From Chromatiales bacterium (lineage in GTDB: Bacteria; Pseudomonadota; Gammaproteobacteria; Steroidobacterales; GCA-2729495), in NCBI GenBank assembly GCA_002729495.1, contig PBYE01000092.1:1-46109 (forward strand): a stretch of 46,109 bases of DNA, given 5' to 3'. The stretch's first letter is position 1, and each line of letters starts with the position of its first letter. This document shows, one piece after another, positions 25,533 to 33,545 of the stretch. A model generated the notes under the pieces. That model searched no databases, was not told the DNA's origin, and worked only from the letters and a program-made list of their open reading frames with translations. A program made the translations under genes and the position numbers.

Positions 25533-26678
25533 CTAGCCGACAGCCTTGATCTCGGGCTTCTTACCTTTCAGCAGCGGCACTGCGGGTAGTACCCAGCCCT
25601 TTGCCTGGCGGCGGGCCGGGCTCGGGATGGCATAGGCGATCTCATCCTGATCTGTACGTATTCTGTTCACATCGAGACGCCAGCCATTATTTTCCCATTC
25701 CTGGCAGAACTCACGATATCGCCCGATAGCCTTGTCCGCCGGTACCAGGAACTCATGTATATTGTTGCGCGGTATCCGAATCGGATCCATCGGTTCAAGC
25801 ACGTAGCGATCCTGTTCAGCAACATACAGGCTGCGATCCTCGAATGTCTTGTCGTACTTCGAATCCTGCATAAAGTTGCGCCCGAAAATACCGTACACCC
25901 GATCAAGTTTCTCGTGCACCGGCGTATGAAAGGCAAATCCATGAAACCATGCCTGATCGGATATGTGAATATATGTCCAGGTAACATTCGGTCCATGGTT
26001 GCCGGAACCGGCATAAGTAATACCGTCTCCTTCACGTCCGGAGCCCTCCCGCATTTCCCGTTGCGGTAGTGGCGGTGATTTCATGGCGTTCATGAAGCCG
26101 GTACCCCACTCGGTATCCTCCAGCGTGATCTCATCTACTGTGTAGTCTTCCTTGGTGCCCAGGAATCCGTGCGTGGGGTGGGTAAATTCGTTGTGTGCCG
26201 GGTCCATGGTATTTTCGACAGAGCGTTTGTAATCAATATTCCATTCCAGGATGAGTGGAATAAACCGCCAGTCAGGATCGTCGTATTCAGGAGCTTCAAT
26301 AATGGGTGGGCGCTCTTCCTCAGGCAGGTCCCCCAGGAATACGTGTACCAACCCATAGCGTTCCTCCACCGGGTAGGCATCTACCCGGGTGCGCTCCGGA
26401 ATCTTTGCATCTGGACCCAGCGACGGCAGGCGCACGCATGAGCCCTCGCCGTTGAAGGTCCAGCCGTGATAAGGACACTCAACGCAGTCGCCGCGGATAC
26501 GGCCATCAGCAAGTGCGCCACTGCGATGGGTGCACGAATTACTCACGCACTGGATGTTACCCTTGGTGTCACGCCACAAGGCAAAGTTGTGGCCAAGCAT
26601 CATAACTTTCAGTGGCTTTTGTGCTCCAAAGGTAAGCTCGGAACTCTGGCAAGCGACGTACCAAAAATTGATATACAT
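25533..26678 (-). CDS. Rieske-type non-heme iron oxygenase, alpha subunit (VanA/PobA-like)
   Basis: The 381-residue protein starts at an ATG preceded by GGGGAGA. It has a Rieske 2Fe-2S site with Cys49-x-His51 (SCTHRSGAL) and Cys68-x-x-His71 (CPYHGWTF). The mononuclear iron triad lies in NTMDPAHNEFTH, that is Asp159, His162 and His167 in the D-x2-H-x4-H pattern. A C-terminal acidic ligand is not obvious. Such enzymes hydroxylate or O/N-demethylate aromatic or alicyclic substrates and need a separate reductase, which is not found nearby. The protein is intact, unlike the remnant at 8343-8757. Divergent from gabD across 282 bases. Substrate unknown. Confidence 0.87.
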   Translation of the reverse strand: MYINFWYVACQSSELTFGAQKPLKVMMLGHNFALWRDTKGNIQCVSNSCTHRSGALADGRIRGDCVECPYHGWTFNGEGSCVRLPSLGPDAKIPERTRVDAYPVEERYGLVHVFLGDLPEEERPPIIEAPEYDDPDWRFIPLILEWNIDYKRSVENTMDPAHNEFTHPTHGFLGTKEDYTVDEITLEDTEWGTGFMNAMKSPPLPQREMREGSGREGDGITYAGSGNHGPNVTWTYIHISDQAWFHGFAFHTPVHEKLDRVYGIFGRNFMQDSKYDKTFEDRSLYVAEQDRYVLEPMDPIRIPRNNIHEFLVPADKAIGRYREFCQEWENNGWRLDVNRIRTDQDEIAYAIPSPARRQAKGWVLPAVPLLKGKKPEIKAVG

Positions 26679-26904
26679 CGGTTTCTCCCCCTAATGGACG
26701 GTTGGATATTTTTTTCCGGCCTGCCTACCGGATATGCTGAACAGTACCGGTGGCTGGGTCTCCTTAATCAGTCTGCTCCCAGCCGGACGGTAACACAGTA
26801 CGTATAAATACCTAATTAATCCTGATGTTCTTTTTAGCCCCTAATTGCCTGGTTAACAACCCCCGAGAAAACATAATTTCAGGCGTCTTAGCGCGCGACT
26901 TTTA

Positions 26905-26934
26905 TTGACCTCCTGTTTGGAGCATCCTTAATCA
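26905..26934 (+). promoter_or_regulatory. Possible sigma-70 type promoter upstream of gabD
   Basis: TTGACC at 26905-26910 is followed after 18 bases by TAATCA at 26929-26934, about 26 bases before the gabD ATG. The -35 box is good and the -10 box moderate. The remaining part of the 26679-26960 interval is AT-rich and should also contain the promoter of the Rieske gene on the other strand, which I could not pick out. Confidence 0.3.
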
Positions 26935-26960
26935 AGCCTGAAGAATGTAAGAGGTACAAC

Positions 26961-28451
26961 ATGACCAAAGTTGCTGCAAAAACAGCACCCCGCATCGTCG
27001 GTGATGAGCGGTTGTTGTGTCGCAAGGCTTTTAGTAACGGCCAGTGGATCGATGCAAACGACGGCACCACCTTGAGCGTACTCAACCCCGCCGATGGTAG
27101 CGTGGTGGCAGAAGTACCGAACCTGGGTGTCGAGGAAACCCGGAAGACCATCGCTGCTGCCTATGCCGCGCAGCCGGGCTGGGCCACGCTCACCGCCAAG
27201 GAACGAGCGACGATCCTGCGTCGCTGGCACGACCTGATGCTGGAAAACAAGGAAGATCTTGCCCGGCTCATGACTGCAGAGCAGGGTAAGCCTCTGGCGG
27301 AATCACGGGGCGAGGTAATCTACGGGGCCTCTTTCGTGGAATGGTTTGCCGAGGAAGGCAAACGCATCTACGGCGACGTGATCCCCACCCATGCCGCGGG
27401 CAAACGTATCCTGGTCGTCAAGCAACCCATTGGGGTCGTAGCCGCAATTACCCCATGGAATTTCCCCATCGCCATGATTACCCGCAAGGCCGGGCCGGCC
27501 CTGGCGGCAGGTTGCACGTTTATCGTCAAGCCAGCCGGAGAGACACCACTGTGTGCCCTGGCGCTGGCAGAGCTGGCAACTCAGGCAGGCATTCCGGCCG
27601 GCGTGTTCAATGTACTCACCACCAAAGATTCGAGAACCATGGGCGTGGAACTGACCGGCAATCCGCTGGTACGTAAGTTCTCGTTCACCGGTTCTACCGA
27701 GGTAGGCAAGGTATTGATGCGGCAGTGCGCAGATACCGTTACCAAGACCTCCATGGAACTTGGGGGCAATGCACCGTTCATTGTCTTCGACGATGCCGAC
27801 CTTGACGAGGCTGTGCTGGGTGCGATGGCATCGAAGTATCGCAATGCGGGACAAACCTGTGTCTGCGCTAATCGCTTTCTTGTGCAGGATAGTGTGTATG
27901 ACGCTTTCGCCGAAAAATTTACTGCAGCGGTCGCGACGTGCAAAGTCGGCTCGGGATTCGAAGAGGGCATTACGATTGGTCCCCTCATCAACACTGCTGC
28001 CGTAGACAAAGTAGAAGAGCTGGTGAACGATGCGGTGGAGCACGGCGCGCGGGCCATCATCGGCGGCGAGCGCGATACAGCAAGTGAGAATTTCTATATG
28101 CCGACGGTGCTGGTTGACGTGACCCGCAAAATGAAGATCCACGATGAAGAAATCTTCGGTCCGGTGGCAACACTGTTCCGGTTTGAGACCGAGGCGGAGG
28201 CGGTCGCACTCGCCAATGACACCCCGTACGGGCTCGCCGCCTATTTCTATGCCCGGGATATCGGACGTATCTGGCGCGTCCAGGAGGGGTTGGATTACGG
28301 CATCATCGGCGTCAACGAAGGCATCATCTCCACCGAGGTGGCACCCTTCGGCGGCATAAAAGAGTCAGGCATTGGCCGCGAAGGCTCAAAGTACGGCATT
28401 GAAGATTTCATCGAGGTGAAGTACATCCTGCAGGGTGGGCTGACAACTTAA
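26961..28451 (+). CDS. gabD: NAD(P)-dependent succinate-semialdehyde dehydrogenase
   Basis: The 496-residue protein oxidises succinic semialdehyde to succinate, feeding the TCA cycle. It has the aldehyde dehydrogenase hallmarks: PIGVVAAITPWNFPIAMITR for cofactor binding, FTGSTEVGKVL, the catalytic Glu in MELGGNAPFIVF, the catalytic Cys in AGQTCVCANRF, and EEIFGPVATLFRF near the end. The stretch TPWNFPIAMITRKAGPALAA is characteristic of the GabD subgroup rather than of general aldehyde dehydrogenases. The CVC spacing around the catalytic Cys is also common in that subgroup, where two Cys can form a redox switch. An AGAGG ribosome site sits about eight bases before the ATG. A related omega-semialdehyde substrate cannot be excluded, given the adjacent oxygenase. 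Confidence 0.9.
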   Translation: MTKVAAKTAPRIVGDERLLCRKAFSNGQWIDANDGTTLSVLNPADGSVVAEVPNLGVEETRKTIAAAYAAQPGWATLTAKERATILRRWHDLMLENKEDLARLMTAEQGKPLAESRGEVIYGASFVEWFAEEGKRIYGDVIPTHAAGKRILVVKQPIGVVAAITPWNFPIAMITRKAGPALAAGCTFIVKPAGETPLCALALAELATQAGIPAGVFNVLTTKDSRTMGVELTGNPLVRKFSFTGSTEVGKVLMRQCADTVTKTSMELGGNAPFIVFDDADLDEAVLGAMASKYRNAGQTCVCANRFLVQDSVYDAFAEKFTAAVATCKVGSGFEEGITIGPLINTAAVDKVEELVNDAVEHGARAIIGGERDTASENFYMPTVLVDVTRKMKIHDEEIFGPVATLFRFETEAEAVALANDTPYGLAAYFYARDIGRIWRVQEGLDYGIIGVNEGIISTEVAPFGGIKESGIGREGSKYGIEDFIEVKYILQGGLTT

Positions 28452-28657
28452 CGCATCAACACGGCCGGCTGGTCAAACGAATCTTCTTAGGGGTACGCGC
28501 ATGCGCAGTCGGATGTGAAAGGATGAACTTCAGCGAAAACCGCTCCAGCGCCGGCACATCGGCCAGAACAGGAAATAGCTGATGCCGTAACGACCCGCAG
28601 AACTTATGGTCGTGCAGCCTTCGACGTACGGAAAACAGCCGGGTATATGGCCGTTGG

Positions 28658-29734
28658 ATGCGGAGATCAGCCTCGTTCGCTGACCCGGACGCCGTCCGCC
28701 ACGGCATCGCTCGGATACAGGATCACCTGTTCATGCAATCGATGTTCGACCTGCAAATACCCATTGTTGTCATTGCAGCGAGCCTGGCGGTGATAGGCGC
28801 ACTATACGCAATCCTCGGCGGACTTCGTGCGGTTGCGGTCTCGGACACGTTCAGCGGTGTTGGCCTGCTGATCATGAGCATCCTGATCGTGATACTTGCG
28901 CTTGATGCGATTGACTTCGACTTCAGCGGGATTCCTGCCGAGCGCCTTTCTCTGATAGGCGACAGTGATTCACCTATCCCATGGCATACATTGTTTACCG
29001 GAATGATCTTTATCCAGATCTATTACTGGAGCACGAACCAGACTATTACGCAGCGCGCGATGGCCGCGCCGAATGTGAAAGAAGCCCAGAAGGGTGTGTT
29101 CGTTGCTGCCGGCATACGTCTGTTGATCGTGCCAATTATTGTTGTTGTTCCGGGAATATGTGCTTACAAACTCTACGGCGACATCGGCGATGCGACCTAC
29201 GGACAACTCGTAGGTGATATTTTACCGGGGTGGCTATCGGGTGCATTCGCCGCGATGATGGCTGCTGCGGTACTTACCAGCTTCAACAGCGTGTTGAATT
29301 CTTCGGCTACTTTGTATGTCTGTGATCTGCATGAACAGTACATAAACAAACGTACCAACGTGCACTTTATGAACACGGTGATAACCATCGGTTTTGTGCT
29401 CACGGCGATTGCGCTGGTGCCTGTTTACAACGGCGCGGACAGCATCATAAACCTGGTGCAGCAGCTCAATGGCTTGCTGAGCATGCCGATACTGTCTGCA
29501 TTCATTACCGGGCTCATGTTTGCAAACGTGGACGCGAGGGCTGTGATTATCAGTGTCGTGCTGGGCACAGGTCTGTATGCCTTCTTCACCTTCATGTGGA
29601 CGCCGTTCCATTACATCCACCTGATGCTTTTTACGTTGTGCTTTTGTATCGCGATGGCGCTGATATTGAACCGGGTTCTGTTCGGGCGTCAGGTTTTGTT
29701 GGTTTTCGGCAGGGATGTTCCACAGAAGGCTTAG
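28658..29734 (+). pseudogene. Sodium:solute symporter (SSS family), N-terminally truncated
   Basis: The frame gives 358 residues, but SSS transporters have about 500-550. Clear family sequence begins near 28728 with LFMQSMFDLQIPIVV, then YAILGGLRAVAVSDTF, the TNQTITQRAMAA segment, and LPGWLSGAFAAMMAAAVLTS with FNSVLNSSATL carrying the conserved sodium-site Ser/Thr of the fifth core helix. Helices normally found before this point, including the first sodium-binding helix, are missing. The first 23 codons of the frame have no transporter character. The 276 bases between gabD and 28728 contain no recognisable gene, only what looks like a deletion scar. The rest of the frame is intact, so the loss may be recent. 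A rearranged but expressed protein is unlikely to transport. Confidence 0.7.
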
Positions 29735-29757
29735 CGGCCCGAATTCGGAGTGAGGTA

Positions 29758-31383
29758 ATGACCATTTACTGCAATCAAAATACCAAGGTGGCATTCTTTA
29801 TTACCGTTACGCTGGCTGTGCTTGTCAGTTGTGCAACAGTTCAGCAATCCGGCTTCACAGAGTTTCTGCCGCCCCCGCTAAATAGTGAGTGGGAACGTAC
29901 AGAACCGGTTACCGGCCCCGCCGATACACAGCTGTTTGGCGGTGGCACTTCAACTGCAGCGGATTACTCCAACGTTGAGAATGGCTGCTCACTCCGCATC
30001 ACCATGACGGGCGATGCTCCGATGATGCAGGCCTTCTCAATGAATTTTTCCAACCCCGCTGCTGCAGGGCTGACCGGTTCGCAAGTTGCCTATGCCGGCG
30101 ACGAAACGATCGTGATTACGGCATCCGGTGAAGTGCAGACCCTCACAAAAAATTACCTCACCCAGTATGCCGGTGATTGCGATCACGAGACCAAGTTAGC
30201 CTATGTAGCAGTTACCGCGTTCGGTGAATTGCAGACTTTCCGGTTACCTTCCACTGCAACACGACACAAGGCTCCACAAGTCTCGACGCCGGGCTTGCAA
30301 TGGGATGTTGCGTATGGCGGGCCCGCCAAGGACTGGGCCTATGCAATGACAGGCACATATGACGGCGGACTCTGTACAGCCGGACGTACCGCGTCACAGG
30401 GTGCCGGTCTGGAGGACGTGTGGATAGTTCGTATCGACGGCAACGGGCAGTTGCTATGGGAAAAGAGCTTCGGCGGTCCGGCTATTGATCGCGGCCGGGC
30501 CATCGTGGAAACCCCGGATCATGGACTCGTAATTGCAGGCGCAACTGAATCGAAAGGCGCGGGTGAATTTGACGTGCTGGTGATTAAAGTCGATGCCGAA
30601 GGAAAACTTGTATGGGATCGACATTTTGGTGGCAGCGCCACCGACTGGGCCAGCGCTTTAACCGTTACCAGTGACGGTGGAGTGGCGTTGGGCGCTTACA
30701 CACAGGATGAATCCGGGGGGCCGTACGATTTCTGGGTTATCAAACTGAATGGCGATGGCGACTTGCTCTGGCAACGTCGCTATGGAGGCGCTGAAACTGA
30801 CTGGAGCAATGCAATTACCGAAACTGCAGATAAAGGCCTGGTCGTAGTTGGACACACCGAGTCTAAGGGCGCCGGCGGCGCCGACTATTGGGTACTTAAA
30901 CTGGATGCTAGCGGGGAGCCGCTTTGGGACCGAACCTTTGGCGGGGAAAAGACAGACTACGCAAGTGCTGTTACCGCAACTCGCGATGGCGGCGTAGTTG
31001 TGGGTGGTATGACTCTGTCGGCAGGTGCCGGCGGCTTCGATATCCGGATACTGAAACTGGATAGCTCGGGCAATGTTATATGGGATCAAACTCTGGGCGG
31101 TACGAGTGAAGATTGGGTGCGCGCAGTCGTGGAGACTCGCGATGGCGGCTATGCGCTGGCCGGGTACACCATGTCCCAGGGAGCCGGACTGAATGATGTA
31201 TGGCTGGTTAAATTATCTGACAACGGAACATTGCTGTGGGAACGCACCTATGGCAGGGAAGCAAACGAATGGGCAAGGGCATTGGTCGAACTGCCGGATG
31301 GCGGACTCGCATTAGCGGGTGATACCTACTCGACAGGCGCAGGCGCCTCGGATGTACTGGTGCTAAAGATTTCGGAAGACTGA
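29758..31383 (+). CDS. Lipoprotein with seven ~52-residue repeats, probable seven-bladed propeller
   Basis: The true start is the ATG at 29758, preceded by GGAGTGAGGT; the long frame opens earlier, inside the symporter. The 541-residue product has a lipoprotein signal (VTLAVLVSCATVQQ). Residues about 30-175 form an unassigned N-terminal part. From there seven repeats of about 52 residues follow, each beginning W-D/E-x-x-x-G-G and holding patterns such as DGGLxxAGxT, GAG and VWxVKLDxxGxLLW. This repeat type builds beta-propellers in secreted and outer-membrane proteins. Seven copies would close one ring. The protein is likely extracytoplasmic and may bind a ligand or partner protein. It is followed 22 bases later by a PQQ dehydrogenase, so the two may be co-expressed. 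Confidence 0.78.
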   Translation: MTIYCNQNTKVAFFITVTLAVLVSCATVQQSGFTEFLPPPLNSEWERTEPVTGPADTQLFGGGTSTAADYSNVENGCSLRITMTGDAPMMQAFSMNFSNPAAAGLTGSQVAYAGDETIVITASGEVQTLTKNYLTQYAGDCDHETKLAYVAVTAFGELQTFRLPSTATRHKAPQVSTPGLQWDVAYGGPAKDWAYAMTGTYDGGLCTAGRTASQGAGLEDVWIVRIDGNGQLLWEKSFGGPAIDRGRAIVETPDHGLVIAGATESKGAGEFDVLVIKVDAEGKLVWDRHFGGSATDWASALTVTSDGGVALGAYTQDESGGPYDFWVIKLNGDGDLLWQRRYGGAETDWSNAITETADKGLVVVGHTESKGAGGADYWVLKLDASGEPLWDRTFGGEKTDYASAVTATRDGGVVVGGMTLSAGAGGFDIRILKLDSSGNVIWDQTLGGTSEDWVRAVVETRDGGYALAGYTMSQGAGLNDVWLVKLSDNGTLLWERTYGREANEWARALVELPDGGLALAGDTYSTGAGASDVLVLKISED

Positions 31384-31405
31384 GGATTTGGTATAGCATT
31401 CGGTG

Positions 31406-33400
31406 ATGCAACTATTTTATTGGCGGTCTGGTTTGAATTCGCGGCTCGGCGGCACGTTGATATTATCTGCGTTTGCGCTAATCACCCCGACATCAACGAG
31501 TGCCAGTGACTGGCAGCACTACGGCGGTGACAGCGGTGGCTCGCACTACTCATCGCTAACGCAGATTGATAAAGAGAATGTCGGCGAACTGGGGCTCGCG
31601 TGGTCGTACCGCACCGGCGACATCGAACGCCACCCGGATCGACGGGCGATGTCGGCGCTCAATGTCACGCCCATCCTGTTGCCCGCAAGTGCCGGTGCTT
31701 CGTTGGTGTTGTGCGCGTCGATGAACCGCGTGATAGCGCTGGACCCCGTTAGCGGCGTGGAACGCTGGGTCTATGACCCGGAAATTACGCTTGGGCCGCC
31801 GGACAACAAGTTCCTGTGCCGCGGTGTTGTTTACTGGGAAGATGAGGTCGCGGATGCCGGTTCAGTATGCAAACACCGCATCTTTACGGGAACCAAAGAC
31901 CTGCGGCTGATCGCGCTTGACGCTGTAACCGGAAAGCCCTGTGAAGACTTCGGCGCCTCCGGCACGGTCGATATCCGCCCCGATATTTACGAGGACGTGC
32001 CGGACTTAAGGGAAGGCGACCTGCAGTTCTCAGCGCCGCCTGTCACGATCAATGACCTGGTCATTATCGGTTCGGCCGACAACACGAAATTCTGGCGCGC
32101 CGATAACCCCAGCGGCAAGGTTCGAGCTTTCGATGCGCGCAGCGGCGAACCTCGCTGGAGCTTCGACCCCATACCGCGCGACCCGAACGACCCGGCTGCG
32201 AGTGACTGGACTGAAGAAGCGATGCAAAAAACCGGCGGCGCCAACGTCTGGAGCATGATGTCGGTGGACTACGAACGCGGCCTGGTATTCCTGCCGACGG
32301 CAACCGCCGGGCCAAATAATTTCGGCGGCCTGAGGCCGGGCGCCAACCGCTATGCCAACTCTGTGGTTGCCCTGAACGCCGCAGACGGCAGTGTGGCCTG
32401 GCATTTCCAACTCGTGCATCACGACGTATGGGACCTCGACATACCGGCACAGCCCATACTGGTTGATCTTAAACGCGACGGTAAATCAATTCCGGTCGTT
32501 ATCCAGCTCAGCAAGACGGGACTTATTTTTGTGCTGCACCGGGAGACAGGCGAGCCGATATTCCCGGTCGAAGAACGGCCGGTCGAAACTGAAACGGTTG
32601 CAGACGAAATGTTGTACCCGACCCAGCCGTTTCCGACCGCACCCGCGCCAGTCGGCAAACTCGTGTACACGCCGGACGACGCCTGGGGTTTCATGTTTTT
32701 CGACCACAACGCATGCAGGGAAAAGATGGCCTCGTTCGACCGCAGTGGTATTTACCTGCCCCTGAGTAAAAAGGGCCTGCTGACACCCAATGCGCTGCTG
32801 AACTGGAATGGCGCTGCTTACGATCCCGAACGCTCGCTGCTGATACTGCCTGTCTCGCAATTAGCGATGTTCGTGCGGCTCATGCGTTCGGACGAGATTC
32901 CGGCCGAACTCATGGACATGCCGCGGACCGGGCCGATCGGCCCGCCGATGGAGATGGCGGGTACGCCCTATTCGTTCCAGTTCTCCCCTCTGATGTCGCC
33001 GCTGTTTGCACCCTGCAACAAGCCGCCATGGGGTGAACTCGTGGCGCTTGACCTTAGCGGAGATACGAGCATGCGCTGGCGCTTCCCGCTCGGCACGCTG
33101 GACAAACTCATGCCCATTCCGTTGCCGCTGGAGTTCGGCACACCACTGGCCGGCGGTCCTACCGTAACGGCGAGTGGTCTCATATTTATCGGCGCCAGCT
33201 CGGATGAAAAGTTCCGGGCCTTCGATATCGACACCGGCGATAAACTCTGGGAAGTCAGCACACCGGCTTCAGCGATGGCGACACCGATGACCTATGAAAT
33301 AGATGGCCGGCAGTTCGTCGTGGTTGCCGCGGGCGGACACATGTTCAAGGCTTTCAACAATATTTCCGATTACATCGTTGCGTACGCGCTGCCCGAGTAA
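31406..33400 (+). CDS. PQQ-dependent (quinoprotein) dehydrogenase, glucose dehydrogenase-like
   Basis: The 664-residue protein starts at the ATG at 31406 (a GTG precedes it) and has a signal peptide ending near TSTSASDW, so it is periplasmic. The eight-bladed PQQ propeller is marked by SHYSSLTQIDKENV and LGLAWSYRTGD at the start, KHRIFTGTKDLRLIALDAVTG, the highly conserved VHHDVWDLDIPAQP, DAWGFMFFDHNACREKM, and finally GLIFIGASSDEKFRAFDIDTG with QFVVVAAGGH. It lacks the five-helix N-terminal membrane domain of E. coli Gcd, so it is a soluble form. It oxidises an alcohol or sugar and passes electrons to a cytochrome or quinone. The donor could be an aromatic or polyol substrate imported with the TonB receptor that follows. 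Confidence 0.87.
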   Translation: MQLFYWRSGLNSRLGGTLILSAFALITPTSTSASDWQHYGGDSGGSHYSSLTQIDKENVGELGLAWSYRTGDIERHPDRRAMSALNVTPILLPASAGASLVLCASMNRVIALDPVSGVERWVYDPEITLGPPDNKFLCRGVVYWEDEVADAGSVCKHRIFTGTKDLRLIALDAVTGKPCEDFGASGTVDIRPDIYEDVPDLREGDLQFSAPPVTINDLVIIGSADNTKFWRADNPSGKVRAFDARSGEPRWSFDPIPRDPNDPAASDWTEEAMQKTGGANVWSMMSVDYERGLVFLPTATAGPNNFGGLRPGANRYANSVVALNAADGSVAWHFQLVHHDVWDLDIPAQPILVDLKRDGKSIPVVIQLSKTGLIFVLHRETGEPIFPVEERPVETETVADEMLYPTQPFPTAPAPVGKLVYTPDDAWGFMFFDHNACREKMASFDRSGIYLPLSKKGLLTPNALLNWNGAAYDPERSLLILPVSQLAMFVRLMRSDEIPAELMDMPRTGPIGPPMEMAGTPYSFQFSPLMSPLFAPCNKPPWGELVALDLSGDTSMRWRFPLGTLDKLMPIPLPLEFGTPLAGGPTVTASGLIFIGASSDEKFRAFDIDTGDKLWEVSTPASAMATPMTYEIDGRQFVVVAAGGHMFKAFNNISDYIVAYALPE

Positions 33401-33545
33401 CCCCGGCTATCCACATGTCGGGCAAAGCCACCGGTGGTCTGCCCGCACCCCCGCACGGTGTTAGGCTTTAAGAGAACTGCGCCGGACAGTCCAACCGGAT
33501 GCCGATTCCAGCGCTATCGTGTAACGCTTTCTAGGGGGAAGGGTG

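Noticed and set aside
28456-28707. 83-codon minus-strand frame between gabD and the symporter
   Set aside because: It has no recognisable features and lies in an apparent deletion scar.
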